DNA of 52,832 nt from Candidatus Colivicinus equi (GTDB lineage: Bacteria > Bacillota_I > Bacilli_A > Erysipelotrichales > Erysipelotrichaceae), in contig JAGHUL010000007.1 in NCBI GenBank assembly GCA_018064825.1, forward strand, positions 1-52,832, read 5' to 3'. Numbering within the stretch: position 1 is the stretch's first letter; each line of letters starts with the position of its first letter. The translations under genes were made by a program, and so were the position numbers. The notes beneath the pieces are model-generated. The model did not search any database. It was given only the letters and a program-made list of their open reading frames with translations, and was not told where the DNA came from. Shown here piece after piece: positions 39,701 to 47,524 of the stretch.

Positions 39701-41521
39701 TATCTTTGTACCATCTTCCCACTTGAAGTAATCTGAAGCATCTTTTCCTGAGAATAGATCTCTTACAAAATAACTTAAACTATCTAACCAGTCTCTAGTG
39801 ATGACAAGTTCAAACTTAGCACCATAATCACTGCCAACGTTTACACCGACGGTAGAACCATCACCAGAGATAATTTTAGACATTTGAGTATCATAATCAA
39901 AGTTCTTACCAGCATCACCGCTTGATAAACCAGCGCCTGGTCCTGTAAATCCACCAGTATATTCGTATTTCTTAGCAACACCAGCTTTTAGTCTAGGTTG
40001 CTTAATTGTCTTTTCATAAATTCTCCATTTAACTTCTCTACGAGCATTTACATCGCCATCTTCCCAAATGTATGTTTTAGGATCAATAATTTCAAAGAAA
40101 GTTGAGAATAATCCAGGAACATTTGTATTACTTCCAGGAGTTTCTACAATCTTAATGATTCCATCAGAAGCGCCTTCTTCATAAGCAGCTAAACCATAAA
40201 AACCTGAACTAGTATTTGTTGGATTGAAGTTACCAAATGTTGGATTCAATGTCTCAAAATAGTCAAATTCTAGACGAACTGTTTGATAAGGAACCTTTAC
40301 TGGAATCTTATTGATTCGCCAATAAATACGCTTTGGTTCTGTTGAGAAGTTATCTGCCCAACAACATTCATTTGGATTAACTAATTCAAATGTTGCGATA
40401 TATGGAGGATCACCAACAGAAGTATTAGGAACTTCTTGAGGAGTGATTGTTAGTTTGACAAATCCATCATCACTTACACCATCATTATTTGAATCTTTGA
40501 AGTTTATCCATGTAGGAGTTTGTTTTACTCCTGGTTTGTATATCAATCTACCACTTTGAGCAGGAGCAGGAACCGGAGTTCTTCCAACTGGAGTTACTAC
40601 TACCAATATGCTCTTGCCGACAGTGTTGCCATTAGCGTCTGTTGCTTGAATTCTTACTGTAGTTCTTCCTACACCAACTGGAGAAACAACGCCATCTTGT
40701 GTAACAGAAGCAATAGCGGTATCACCAGAAATCCATTTATAACTTTCAGCACCAGATACACTGAATGTAACTTTCTTAGATTCTCCACCTTTAGTTAGAT
40801 ATATTTCAAATTGATCGATTGTGATAGAAATTGAAGAACCAATATTTCCACCTTCTTCACCTGATCCGCTAGCACCATCAGTAGTGGTGTAATCTAAAGT
40901 AACGATATTGACAATAACATCAAAGCCGATATCTTCAGTTAAATTGTTAAGGTCTTCTATCTGCTCAGCTTCGCTTTCGCCAGCTTCACGTAAAATATGA
41001 TTAGTATTAAAAGTTGATGTAAAAGGCAAACTAGCTAATTCGACCTTTTTGCCTTGGTTATATAAAACATTATCTATAGGGAATAAAGATCCTGTGTTAC
41101 TTGTATATGTATATTCGCCACCATATTTAGTGTTGCTATGGTAAAAGATATCATTTCCTTTTACAGCAAATTTACCAGGTAAACTTGCTATCTCTGGGAA
41201 AGTTCTTCTCATGCATCTATCAAAGCTATTAACAAACTCTTCACCTGAAGGAACAGTGGTGATATTTAATCTTCCATCTTCGTATGTTAAAACCGTTGTT
41301 CCACCTTCGTAATCAAGTGGAATTTTTCCATCTTTGTTTGAAACAATTTTAGAAATTAATATTTCTCTTGCTTGCATTGCCTCTGTAACAGTACTATTAA
41401 TGGTTTCTTTTCTAATGTAAGATTTGTAACCAATAATAGAAACAGTTGATAATATCGCAAGAATTGCGATAACAACCATTAATTCTACTAGAGTAAACGC
41501 TTTTTTAATCTTTTTTCCCAT
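36797..41521 (-). CDS. Giant prepilin-like surface protein with Ig-like repeats and C-terminal Hint domain
   Basis: The 1574-residue protein starts with a class III (prepilin) signal, KKIKKA-FTLVELMVVIAILAI; the residue before the cut is Ala8, not the usual Gly. A pilin-like region follows to about 225, then a Big_2-like domain (230-311; SGDTAIASVTQDGVVSPVGVG). Eleven related modules of about 75-100 residues (380-1250) each contain W-x-DG...W-x-I. Gly1343-1349 then lead into Cys1350 and a Hint domain (1350-1574; CITDDTEVLLADRTVKLAKDI, YEHGFFDLD, YHLNFFMDDMLSMPGG). Hint domains cleave at a Gly-Cys or X-Cys bond. AAAGAGG precedes the ATG, and the promoter contains a 20-bp element shared with the operon head at 49852. 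Confidence 0.88.
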   Translation of the reverse strand: MGKKIKKAFTLVELMVVIAILAILSTVSIIGYKSYIRKETINSTVTEAMQAREILISKIVSNKDGKIPLDYEGGTTVLTYEDGRLNITTVPSGEEFVNSFDRCMRRTFPEIASLPGKFAVKGNDIFYHSNTKYGGEYTYTSNTGSLFPIDNVLYNQGKKVELASLPFTSTFNTNHILREAGESEAEQIEDLNNLTEDIGFDVIVNIVTLDYTTTDGASGSGEEGGNIGSSISITIDQFEIYLTKGGESKKVTFSVSGAESYKWISGDTAIASVTQDGVVSPVGVGRTTVRIQATDANGNTVGKSILVVVTPVGRTPVPAPAQSGRLIYKPGVKQTPTWINFKDSNNDGVSDDGFVKLTITPQEVPNTSVGDPPYIATFELVNPNECCWADNFSTEPKRIYWRINKIPVKVPYQTVRLEFDYFETLNPTFGNFNPTNTSSGFYGLAAYEEGASDGIIKIVETPGSNTNVPGLFSTFFEIIDPKTYIWEDGDVNARREVKWRIYEKTIKQPRLKAGVAKKYEYTGGFTGPGAGLSSGDAGKNFDYDTQMSKIISGDGSTVGVNVGSDYGAKFELVITRDWLDSLSYFVRDLFSGKDASDYFKWEDGTKIDSDGRAIVSWEIVPRELDAPSCKESIVWDGTDRKDKVLTGFDSTYMEMTVTKKGSSTPLNKAADVGNYTTTVRIKDSMGGNVVWKKTNIQTLVFNWSITRASITKPTEQTNTLTYDGTEKTATFNYSSYSDCWTVTGEKAIAAGEHTATFTLKNNYQWADGTTDPAKVTWTIGKGKVSSDPSLAVKEYTYTGSTITPSFVYNKNMVTIKEGTGTGNSYGDYTTVFQLKDPNSCTWADGTTADKTITWKIKKAVTNEPTYSKTTYDFTGNEISPFSGYDSTKVEATNVKATKAGNYTATFKLKGGNCTWPDGSESDITVNWKINSIKIAKPSLSETKIPATGSQITPFKTYMDGKTSLLTTSNISGTNKGNYSATFEIKDKDSCTWSDGTANKITIEWEITKAQLEYPNVSKLLYSYNSRGNTLEYSPSYKNNSNVTITTQKVGSGNSFSGATATDRGDYVTTFKINNQNVYEWSTGNSSDITISWSIKNIVSIPEPAQSSYVYDRSTKRPFNNVDTTYITEITSNGRKSSASKAGNYNAEYKLDNTSTSVWSDGSTTNKVIPWSISVRKIEIPVAARTIKYDGSSQYAADDVFDNYDTTYYTPSRTSYSEVGTHIEKFTLDDPTSTQWSDGTTSAKSVSWEMVKGDQNISVSDISVDTNGGSSYVSGKAKGSTLNCSVDSNDYISVSINGDYVKVTCSKQDDSEHSFKVNVSASGTSNYNAGSTKFTVTVKKKDSGGGGGGGCITDDTEVLLADRTVKLAKDITEDDVLLAFNHETGKLDEAKVNFIEDDGWKVYNIVNLEWSNGKTSKVIYEHGFFDLDLMKYVYIHEDDYMNYIGDRFYDVNGNAVTLDNAYVTTKYSGCYSFPSDYHLNFFMDDMLSMPGGITGMFNIFEYDDDLKYNEEKMKADIETYGLFDYSNVAEFVTEDTFNKYPTKYVNVSIGKGLMSEEDFYHLVERYAIPYQDNEE
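37472..37495 (-). other. Codons of the Gly7-Cys junction (predicted Hint cleavage site)
   Basis: Seven glycine codons are followed directly by the codon for Cys1350, the first residue of the Hint domain. In Hedgehog and bacterial Hint proteins this bond undergoes an N-to-S acyl shift, giving a thioester that an outside nucleophile can attack. Cleavage here would remove 225 residues and leave a glycine-ended surface protein. Confidence 0.6.
37772..40549 (-). repeat. Ig-like repeat array in the giant prepilin (about 11 units)
   Basis: Units of about 75-100 residues end with a W-[ASEP]-DG-[TS]-x(4-7)-W-x-I signature. Clear occurrences lie near residues 388, 486, 601, 765, 842, 915, 992, 1080, 1158 and 1235, and a degenerate one near 690. 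Units also share a central K-x-GNYT-x-TF segment. They resemble the MBG/YDG-type beta-sandwich repeats of bacterial adhesins. Confidence 0.8.
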
Positions 41522-41545
41522 AGTAAAAACCTCTTTTTTATTACC

Positions 41546-41565
41546 CTTTATTATAACTTATTTAT
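41546..41565 (-). promoter_or_regulatory. 20-bp promoter element shared with the pilus operon head, copy 1
   Basis: The minus-strand 20-mer contains GTTATAATAAAG with a perfect TATAAT. It recurs exactly at 49860-49879 upstream of the 522-residue prepilin gene. Here it lies 28 bases from the giant prepilin start and has no obvious minus-35. Confidence 0.7.
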
Positions 41566-41607
41566 TGTGTTTATATAAAGAAAACAACATTTAGTTTTGG
41601 ATATATG

Positions 41608-42093
41608 TTATTTATTTTCGTTATAATCTTTTATCGACATTGGAAGCTCACCGCTATTCCATATAGCTTGGCCTTTTCCGTCTTTTGTTGTGTATATGAT
41701 AGCTTTACCAACAAGATTAAAACTTCCATCTAATTTATTTACTTCATCAAATTCTTCTTTTATTTTTTTAGTAAAAGTCTCTCCACCATCGGCAGTTTCT
41801 AAAGTGCCTGAAAAAACCACTTTTCCTTTAGATAGATCATATCCAAAAGTTAAACCATCACAATTAACTGTTAAGTCCTTCTTACCATCGGTAGATAATA
41901 ATCTTGACAATATGATTTGCTGCGCCTGCTTACATTCAGAAAGCGCATTTGAATTGCTGGCCTTCTTAATAAATGAAGTATAACCGATACCCGATACAAC
42001 CATTAATAAGGCTAATATTGCAGCTACAACTAGCATCTCGCCAAATGTAAATCTATATTTATATCCTTGTTTTTTTGTTCTATTAGTTTTCAC
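41608..42093 (-). CDS. Prepilin-like protein with non-canonical cleavage site, 161 aa
   Basis: The N-terminus has the pilin helix (FTFGEMLVVAAILALLMVVSGIGYTSFIKKA) with Glu at +5, but the residue before Phe is Arg, not Gly, so processing by prepilin peptidase is doubtful. The rest (SNALSECKQAQQIILSRLL, LTFGYDLSKGKVVFSG, GSFNLVGKAIIYTTKDGKGQAIW) parallels the canonical pilin at 42218, a tandem paralogue. The start is GTG, six bases after a TATAAT, with no ribosome binding site, again leaderless. It may be a minor or initiating subunit. Confidence 0.8.
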   Translation of the reverse strand: MKTNRTKKQGYKYRFTFGEMLVVAAILALLMVVSGIGYTSFIKKASNSNALSECKQAQQIILSRLLSTDGKKDLTVNCDGLTFGYDLSKGKVVFSGTLETADGGETFTKKIKEEFDEVNKLDGSFNLVGKAIIYTTKDGKGQAIWNSGELPMSIKDYNENK

Positions 42094-42099
42094 TCTTTA

Positions 42100-42105
42100 A
42101 TTATA
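42100..42105 (-). promoter_or_regulatory. Minus-10 six bases from the GTG start of the non-canonical pilin
   Basis: A perfect TATAAT on the minus strand, then TAAAGA, then the GTG at 42093. It lies after the upstream pilin gene's terminator, so this gene has its own promoter. Confidence 0.65.
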
Positions 42106-42124
42106 CTATTTGAAGGCAAATAAA

Positions 42125-42152
42125 AAGCAATTAGATTGGTACCTAATTGCTT
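42125..42152 (-). terminator. Terminator of the canonical pilin gene
   Basis: Minus-strand AAGCAATTAG and CTAATTGCTT form a perfect 10-bp stem with an 8-base loop, then a T tract TTTTTATTT. It separates the two tandem pilin genes. Confidence 0.85.
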
Positions 42153-42217
42153 AATTAATACATCGATAATAAATAAAGATTTCTAAGCTATTTTTGTTCC
42201 TTAGCTTACGCTTCTTT

Positions 42218-42766
42218 TTAACCTTCTACAGATTCCTCTGGCTCGCTAGGAGCTTCAGGTGCTGACCAACCAGAAGGGGCTCCAGCAATAGGAGTATTTG
42301 TAGAAGCCCAAGTTGCATAACCCTTTTTATTTTGAGTTACATACACAATTTCGCCATCCTTAGCTTTTTTTGAAACCAGGAATGAACCAGTAAGATTTGC
42401 GGCATCCGTGAATTTAGCTTTAAAATTTGTGGTAATATCATCGACTGTTGCGCTAGAAGCATCAATACTAATTTTCCCACTTTTCATATCATATCCAAAT
42501 TTAACACCGTCTATAGTAACTGTGCCATCAGATGTTTCTCCAGATGAGCCATTTTTGCTATCTCCGAATGAAATTAATTCTGATAATACTATTTCTTCAG
42601 CTTGTTTACATTCTGTTAAAGCGTTTGAATCGTTTGCTTTGCCAATAAATGAAGTATAACCAACAACTGATACTGTTGCTAATACTGCTAGGATTGCGAT
42701 AACAACTAATAGTTCAACTAATGTGAAACCTTTTTGTTCACGTTTTTCAGAAATTTTCTTTATCAT
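42218..42766 (-). CDS. Type IV pilin, major-type, canonical class III signal
   Basis: The 182-residue protein has the classic prepilin site KREQKG-FTLVELLVVIAILAVLATVSVVGYTSF with Gly before the cut and Glu at +5. The globular part contains ALTECKQAEEIVLSELISFG, VKFGYDMKSGKISIDAS and a Pro/Glu-rich tail. An in-frame GTG at 42778 would include the GGAGG ribosome binding site, so the ATG at 42766 is preferred. It has its own terminator and about 130 bases of upstream intergenic sequence, suiting a strongly expressed subunit. It is probably the main structural pilin. Confidence 0.88.
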   Translation of the reverse strand: MIKKISEKREQKGFTLVELLVVIAILAVLATVSVVGYTSFIGKANDSNALTECKQAEEIVLSELISFGDSKNGSSGETSDGTVTIDGVKFGYDMKSGKISIDASSATVDDITTNFKAKFTDAANLTGSFLVSKKAKDGEIVYVTQNKKGYATWASTNTPIAGAPSGWSAPEAPSEPEESVEG

Positions 42767-42778
42767 AATATCCTCCAC

Positions 42779-42909
42779 TTTTATTAACTGTTAACATATT
42801 AACACATCATTTAGAATATAACATTAGTTTATCCTATTATTTGACATTTTTCTATGCAAAAACAGTTTTCTTTGTAAATATTTTCATCTTATCAATAAAT
42901 AAACAGCGT
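42779..42909. other. Intergenic region between PilB and the major-type pilin gene
   Basis: AT-rich sequence with a GTTATAT-type minus-10 candidate on the minus strand and a GTTAAC-containing stretch (TGTTAATATGTTAACAG). It probably holds a separate pilin promoter; no clear minus-35 or terminator is seen. Confidence 0.4.
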
Positions 42910-44580
42910 TTACCTTTCGTTTACCTTGATTTCTTCAATTAAACTTTCGTATTCTTCTATAGACGTTAATCCATTCAAAACTTTCTCTCTCGTGTTATCA
43001 ATAACGGATGGAATATATTCTTTTACTGAATCATGCAACATTTCAGATGTATAGTTTTTAGACATAATAATGTCTCTAACTCTATCGTCGATAGGCAATA
43101 TTTCGAATACGCCTTCACGTCCAGAATAACCGGTGTTCGAACAAATTGGGCATCCAACTGGTTCATATATCTTCTTTGGTTCGTGTATTTGTAACATTTC
43201 CATTTCACCAGGTGTAGTCATATGTTCTCTCTTACACTTTGGACATAGTTTTCTAACAAGTCTTTGAGATATAGAGCATAGTAATGAATCAGATACCATA
43301 TATGGAGGGATTCCCATATCGATTAATCTAGATACAACACCAGCTGCAGAATTAGTATGTAGAGTAGAGAATACTAAGTGACCTGTAATAGCTGCTCTAG
43401 TAGCAATTTGTGCAGTCTCTTCATCACGAATTTCACCAATCATAATAATATTTGGGTCTTGTCTTAAGATTGATCTTAAAACATTAGAGAATGTCAAATT
43501 AGCTTTATTATTTACTTGAACTTGGTTGATGCCATCAATTTGGTTTTCAACTGGGTCTTCGACTGTAACGATGTTTGTATCAGGCTTATTTAAATGTCTC
43601 AAGAAAGCATATAACGACGTAGATTTACCTGAACCTGTAGGTCCTGTCAACATTATTATTCCATGAGGTCTAGAAATAATATTGGTTATTAACTCTCTTT
43701 GCTCATCTGATAGACCTAATAATGACATATCGCTTGAGTGTAGTGACTTATGGAAAATACGAATAACGAGTTTTTCTCCATGGATTGTAGGCATTGTAGA
43801 TACACGGAAATCATATTGTACTCCATCAATTTCTTTAACAATCTTACCATCTTGTGGAAGTCTTCTTTCCGCAATATTGATGTCTGATAAAATCTTAAAT
43901 CTTGCAACTAATGGTTGGAAGATATGTGGTTTTAATTTATTGATAACAACTAGTTTGCCATCTATTCTATATCTAACAATTATTTCTTCTTCAAAAGGTT
44001 CAATATGTATATCTGATGCTTTCCTACTTACAGCATCGTTAATGATAGAATCACACAACGTAATTATTGGAGCACTTGAATCATCATTAACATCACCACC
44101 AACAGTAATATCGGTATTCTCGTCAGCGTAACTAGTTAAGACATCAGTTTGTTTAATCTTGTTTGTCAAATAGTTAATCAAGGTTAACATATTTGATGGT
44201 GTTACAAGAATGTATTTGAATTCTTTGCTAGTATATTGCTTTAATTCGTTGATTGCTTCAATGCACATTGGATTGCATATCGCAAAATATATCTCATCAT
44301 TATATTCGTATAATGGACAATATTTGTTTATGACAATGTGTTCTTTAGGGAATTTAGAAATCAAATCAAAACTAATTTCTGATAATTGAACTTCTCTTTT
44401 TTGTAAGCCTAAGAAAACAGAAAGATGGCCAAACAAAGCGTCTTCTCTCATTATGTTGCTTGTGATATATCTAAAAGCTTCTTCTTTCCCGTTAGCTACT
44501 GCCTCATTAATCTTGGCAATATTTTCATCAGTAATTACATTTTCTTGTTTTAAATAGGTTAAAAATAAATCATTAAACAT
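42910..44580 (-). CDS. pilB: Type IV pilus assembly ATPase PilB/GspE
   Basis: The 556-residue protein has the N1/GspII-like N-terminus, Walker A GPTGSGKSTSLYAF near 317-330, the Asp box DPNIIMIGEIRDEETAQIA, a His box GHLVFSTLHTNSA and the tetracysteine zinc module CPKCKREHM and CPICSNTG. It is the cytoplasmic hexameric motor that extrudes pilins from the membrane with PilC. A strong GGGGGATG ribosome binding site lies before the ATG. There is no PilT retraction ATPase in the locus. Confidence 0.95.
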   Translation of the reverse strand: MFNDLFLTYLKQENVITDENIAKINEAVANGKEEAFRYITSNIMREDALFGHLSVFLGLQKREVQLSEISFDLISKFPKEHIVINKYCPLYEYNDEIYFAICNPMCIEAINELKQYTSKEFKYILVTPSNMLTLINYLTNKIKQTDVLTSYADENTDITVGGDVNDDSSAPIITLCDSIINDAVSRKASDIHIEPFEEEIIVRYRIDGKLVVINKLKPHIFQPLVARFKILSDINIAERRLPQDGKIVKEIDGVQYDFRVSTMPTIHGEKLVIRIFHKSLHSSDMSLLGLSDEQRELITNIISRPHGIIMLTGPTGSGKSTSLYAFLRHLNKPDTNIVTVEDPVENQIDGINQVQVNNKANLTFSNVLRSILRQDPNIIMIGEIRDEETAQIATRAAITGHLVFSTLHTNSAAGVVSRLIDMGIPPYMVSDSLLCSISQRLVRKLCPKCKREHMTTPGEMEMLQIHEPKKIYEPVGCPICSNTGYSGREGVFEILPIDDRVRDIIMSKNYTSEMLHDSVKEYIPSVIDNTREKVLNGLTSIEEYESLIEEIKVNER

Positions 44581-44594
44581 TGCTCATCCCCCTA

Positions 44595-45800
44595 TTAAAT
44601 TTGATCCATTAATTCAATCATTGGAATATAGATAGATAACAATACTACCGCAACTACAGCACCTAATAAGATGATTGTAATTGGTTCTAGTAAAGAAATG
44701 GCTTTATTAATATTTGTATCAACTTGATCATCAAAGAAAACAGTCGTTGAATCCAATACTTCTTCTAAGTTTCCACTCTTCTCACCAACAGATACCATTT
44801 GAACTAACAATGGGTTAAAAACTTTTGCGTTTTGCAATGAAGTGGCAATAGTTTTGCCTCTTTTGATTTCTTCGATAGCAACTTTAAAATGATCAATATA
44901 AATTGAGTTTTGTAATATGTTAATTAAATTGTTGATAGCATCTGTTATGTTCATACCAGATTTCAATAGGATAGAGAAAGCTCTAGAGAATCTAGCTGTA
45001 ATAACTGCTCTATTGATTTTACCAACAATTGGCAAATGTAATGCGAACCAGTCTTTAACTCTTCTTCCTGGAGGAGTATGGAAGAATATTAATAGTACAG
45101 CAACAGTTGAAGCAATTACAATTAGTATCATCTTCATATTGTTTCTAATAAATGCTCCTGTAGCGAATACAATTTTAGATATTGTAGGAATTTCGCCATC
45201 AAATTCCGCAAACATCGATTCAAATTGAGGAAGAATGAAATATGTCATAAATAAGATAACAGCTAAAATTAAAACAACAAGTACTGTTGGATAAGCAAGA
45301 GAAGATCTTGCCTTTAATTTTAACTTTTCATCATTCTCATAATAATCAGCCATTGAAGAGAATACATTATCTAATGTTCCTGATAATTCACCAATTTCAA
45401 CCATGTTGCAGAAGAATTCTGGGAATACATCGCTATGTGATCTAAATGCTGTTGATAATAGATTTCCTGAAACAACCTCGTTATATACGTCATCTAAAAT
45501 TTTCTTCAATCCACTTGAATAGTTTTGAAGTCTTAGAGCATTAAGTGTATCATCAATAGAAATACCTGAATTAAGCATTACAGAAAATTGCCTAAAGAAG
45601 ACAACTATTTCTGATCTCTTTACTGACAATGATAAAGTAAAGAAAGAATTATATTTCTTTACTGGAGCTTCTTTGTAGCTCTCTAAGAAAAGGTTTTGTT
45701 CACTAAGTTTAATCTTTAGTTCAACCTCGTTTTCGACTTGCATGTCGACTTTTCTTTTTTTGCCTCTTTCGTCATAGACGATACACCTGTAATTTGTCAT
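44595..45800 (-). CDS. pilC: Type IV pilus inner-membrane platform protein PilC/GspF
   Basis: Two copies of the T2SSF domain are visible in 401 residues: VVFFRQFSVMLNSGISIDDTLNAL with FPEFFCNMVEIGELSGTLD in the first, and ARFSRAFSILLKSGMNITDAINNL with LLVQMVSVGEKSGNLEEVLD in the second. Three membrane segments are present, near 170, 220 and 375-395. It is the membrane scaffold turned by PilB. It starts 15 bases upstream of the PilB gene. Confidence 0.95.
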   Translation of the reverse strand: MTNYRCIVYDERGKKRKVDMQVENEVELKIKLSEQNLFLESYKEAPVKKYNSFFTLSLSVKRSEIVVFFRQFSVMLNSGISIDDTLNALRLQNYSSGLKKILDDVYNEVVSGNLLSTAFRSHSDVFPEFFCNMVEIGELSGTLDNVFSSMADYYENDEKLKLKARSSLAYPTVLVVLILAVILFMTYFILPQFESMFAEFDGEIPTISKIVFATGAFIRNNMKMILIVIASTVAVLLIFFHTPPGRRVKDWFALHLPIVGKINRAVITARFSRAFSILLKSGMNITDAINNLINILQNSIYIDHFKVAIEEIKRGKTIATSLQNAKVFNPLLVQMVSVGEKSGNLEEVLDSTTVFFDDQVDTNINKAISLLEPITIILLGAVVAVVLLSIYIPMIELMDQI

Positions 45801-45804
45801 ACTT

Positions 45805-46575
45805 CTACCTCAATAACAATCTAATAAAAATGTCCCCAAATATGAATATCATATAAAATCCAATGCAAAGATAAGGACAAAACGCTATCTCATCTTCTCT
45901 TTGGTTTTTACCAAACTTAATCTTTAATAGAGAAATGATTGAACCGGCCAGTGAAGCAATCAAGATTGCTAATATAAGTTCAAACGGTTCAAACACTAAC
46001 CCCATTATTCCTACCAAATAAATATCACCAGAACCAAGCGACTCTTTATTTAACACCTTGTTCATAATAACCTTTAATAACAAGAAGAAAATTACAGCCA
46101 ATAAAATACTGAAGATATAAGGAGTGATAGGATATTTCAAAAAACAAACTCTATATATTAATAGCAGTACACAGCATCCAAATAACGCCCATAAGCAAAC
46201 ATTAAGTACAGTGTGTGTTTTGTAATCGTATCCTGCAATTAATAACATTACCAAACTTACAAGACTAACCAACAGGCATTCAATCGTCAAACCAAATTTA
46301 AGATAAATAAGTAATAACGATATGCCGCCAATTAACTCATAAAAGAAATTAAAAGAACCAATATTCTCATGACACTTAGAACATCTTCCTTTTAGAAACA
46401 AGTAACTAAACACCGGGATATTTTCATACCAGTTAAGTTCATGCCCACAGTGATCACACCTTGAAGAAGGTTTCACAATACTAAGATTTCTAGGAACACG
46501 GTCTATAATTACGCCAAAGAAACTCGCAAATATAGAACCTAAAGCAAAAACATAAATACCAAATAAGACCTTCAT
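45805..46575 (-). CDS. pilD: Prepilin peptidase (PilD/GspO)
   Basis: The 256-residue membrane protein has the N-terminal zinc/methylase module (RCDHCGHELNWYENIPVFSYLFLKGRC...C) and the two catalytic aspartates in AGYDYKTHTVLN and LGSGDIYLVGIMGL (GxGD). It cleaves class III signals and N-methylates pilins. All prepilins in this locus are its likely substrates, although two have unusual -1 residues. It starts right after the 63-residue protein and precedes PilC. Confidence 0.95.
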   Translation of the reverse strand: MKVLFGIYVFALGSIFASFFGVIIDRVPRNLSIVKPSSRCDHCGHELNWYENIPVFSYLFLKGRCSKCHENIGSFNFFYELIGGISLLLIYLKFGLTIECLLVSLVSLVMLLIAGYDYKTHTVLNVCLWALFGCCVLLLIYRVCFLKYPITPYIFSILLAVIFFLLLKVIMNKVLNKESLGSGDIYLVGIMGLVFEPFELILAILIASLAGSIISLLKIKFGKNQREDEIAFCPYLCIGFYMIFIFGDIFIRLLLR

Positions 46576-46767
46576 TTATTCACCAGTATCTAAATCTACT
46601 GGAGCAGTCTTCACTACTCTATATAACTCTTTCTTTCTTGAAAATACCGCAAGATTATAGTTTCCAATAACAATGAAAGTAGTCGAAATTATAATAGCAA
46701 TAGCTGTACAAACTATAAATACAACGATTAATGATGTACCTTTTTGACTTTTTAATTTCTTATTCAT
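46576..46767 (-). CDS. Short prepilin-like membrane protein, 63 aa
   Basis: KSQKG is followed by TSLIVVFIVCTAIAIIISTTFIVIGNY, a hydrophobic helix with a Gly in the pre-cleavage position but no Glu at +5, as in PilX-like minor pilins. A short basic tail with an acidic end follows. The ATG at 46767 has GGAGGAG nine bases upstream; the alternative ATG at 46776 is too close. It overlaps the end of the DPT-repeat prepilin gene by 8 bases. A minor pilin or assembly factor is likely. Confidence 0.68.
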   Translation of the reverse strand: MNKKLKSQKGTSLIVVFIVCTAIAIIISTTFIVIGNYNLAVFSRKKELYRVVKTAPVDLDTGE

Positions 46768-47524
46768 TTGTAACATCTCCTCCTTCCTCAGGAATAGGGT
46801 CTGTTGGATCTGGCTCCTCAGGTTCTACTGGATCAGTAGGGTCAGTTGGTTCGGTTGGATCGGTTGGATCTGTAGGATCTGTTGGATCGGTTGGATCAGT
46901 AGGGTCAGTTGGATCAGTAGGGTCAGTTGGATCGGTTGGATCTTTTCCTTCTCCACCTTCATCATCCTTTTCGTCCTCATCATCATCTATTTCAACTAAT
47001 ATTGCTCTAATACCATAGTTATTTTCTTGAACGGCATCATAATAACTAATGTCACCAGCTTCAGATGAAGAAAGGCTTTTCCCAAAATCCAAATTCTTTA
47101 TTACGTATCTTGCGTCCTTGAAATCAAATGTTCCATCTTCCAATTCAATATAAGACGCATCTTTGACACAAAGGATAGATAAAATCAAATTATCATCTTC
47201 GTCATAGCGATATCTAAGTTCATATGCATGATCACTAGCTGTTGAATTTACCAATGTGTAATACTTATCATATTTTTGTATATTTTCGGAACTATATTTT
47301 CCACCAAAGTATTCTTGTGCCCAATAATCTTTGCCATAGTAATCATAGAATTTATCAATATCATAGGCTATAGATTCAAGATTAATATATTCTTCAGTTC
47401 TAGTTCCTAAAGAAGAGAAAGATTTATACGCTGAAAAAGAAGCAGTCATGATAATCATAAAGACCGTCATCGCTATGACTGTTTCTACTAACATTTCGCC
47501 TTTTTTTACTTTCTTGATATTCAT
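46760..47524 (-). CDS. Prepilin-like protein with a Pro-Thr-Asp repeat tail
   Basis: The class III signal KKVKKG-EMLVETVIAMTVFMIIM has Gly before the cut and Glu at +5. About 165 residues of pilin-like globular sequence follow, then an acidic stretch (EIDDDEDEKDDEGG) and nine uninterrupted Asp-Pro-Thr triplets with further variants (EPT, DPV, EPEEP). The tail is rigid and negatively charged, like cell-wall-spanning or spacer segments of surface proteins. It overlaps the PilM-like gene by one base. Confidence 0.8.
   Translation of the reverse strand: MNIKKVKKGEMLVETVIAMTVFMIIMTASFSAYKSFSSLGTRTEEYINLESIAYDIDKFYDYYGKDYWAQEYFGGKYSSENIQKYDKYYTLVNSTASDHAYELRYRYDEDDNLILSILCVKDASYIELEDGTFDFKDARYVIKNLDFGKSLSSSEAGDISYYDAVQENNYGIRAILVEIDDDEDEKDDEGGEGKDPTDPTDPTDPTDPTDPTDPTDPTDPTDPTEPTDPTDPVEPEEPDPTDPIPEEGGDVTNE
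46838..46942 (-). repeat. 9-bp tandem repeat coding Asp-Pro-Thr
   Basis: GATCC[ATC]AC[ATC] units (GAC CCT ACT variants included) repeat head to tail, with synonymous third-base differences between units. The array is in frame with the prepilin tail, so changes in copy number would lengthen or shorten the tail without a frameshift. Confidence 0.85.

Noticed and set aside
46838-46942. Possible CRISPR or non-coding repeat
   Set aside because: Units are 9 bp, contiguous and in frame with a prepilin tail.
46731-47018. Plus-strand frame with a (Ser-Val-Gly)n repeat
   Set aside because: It is the opposite strand of the DPT-coding 9-bp array in the prepilin gene.
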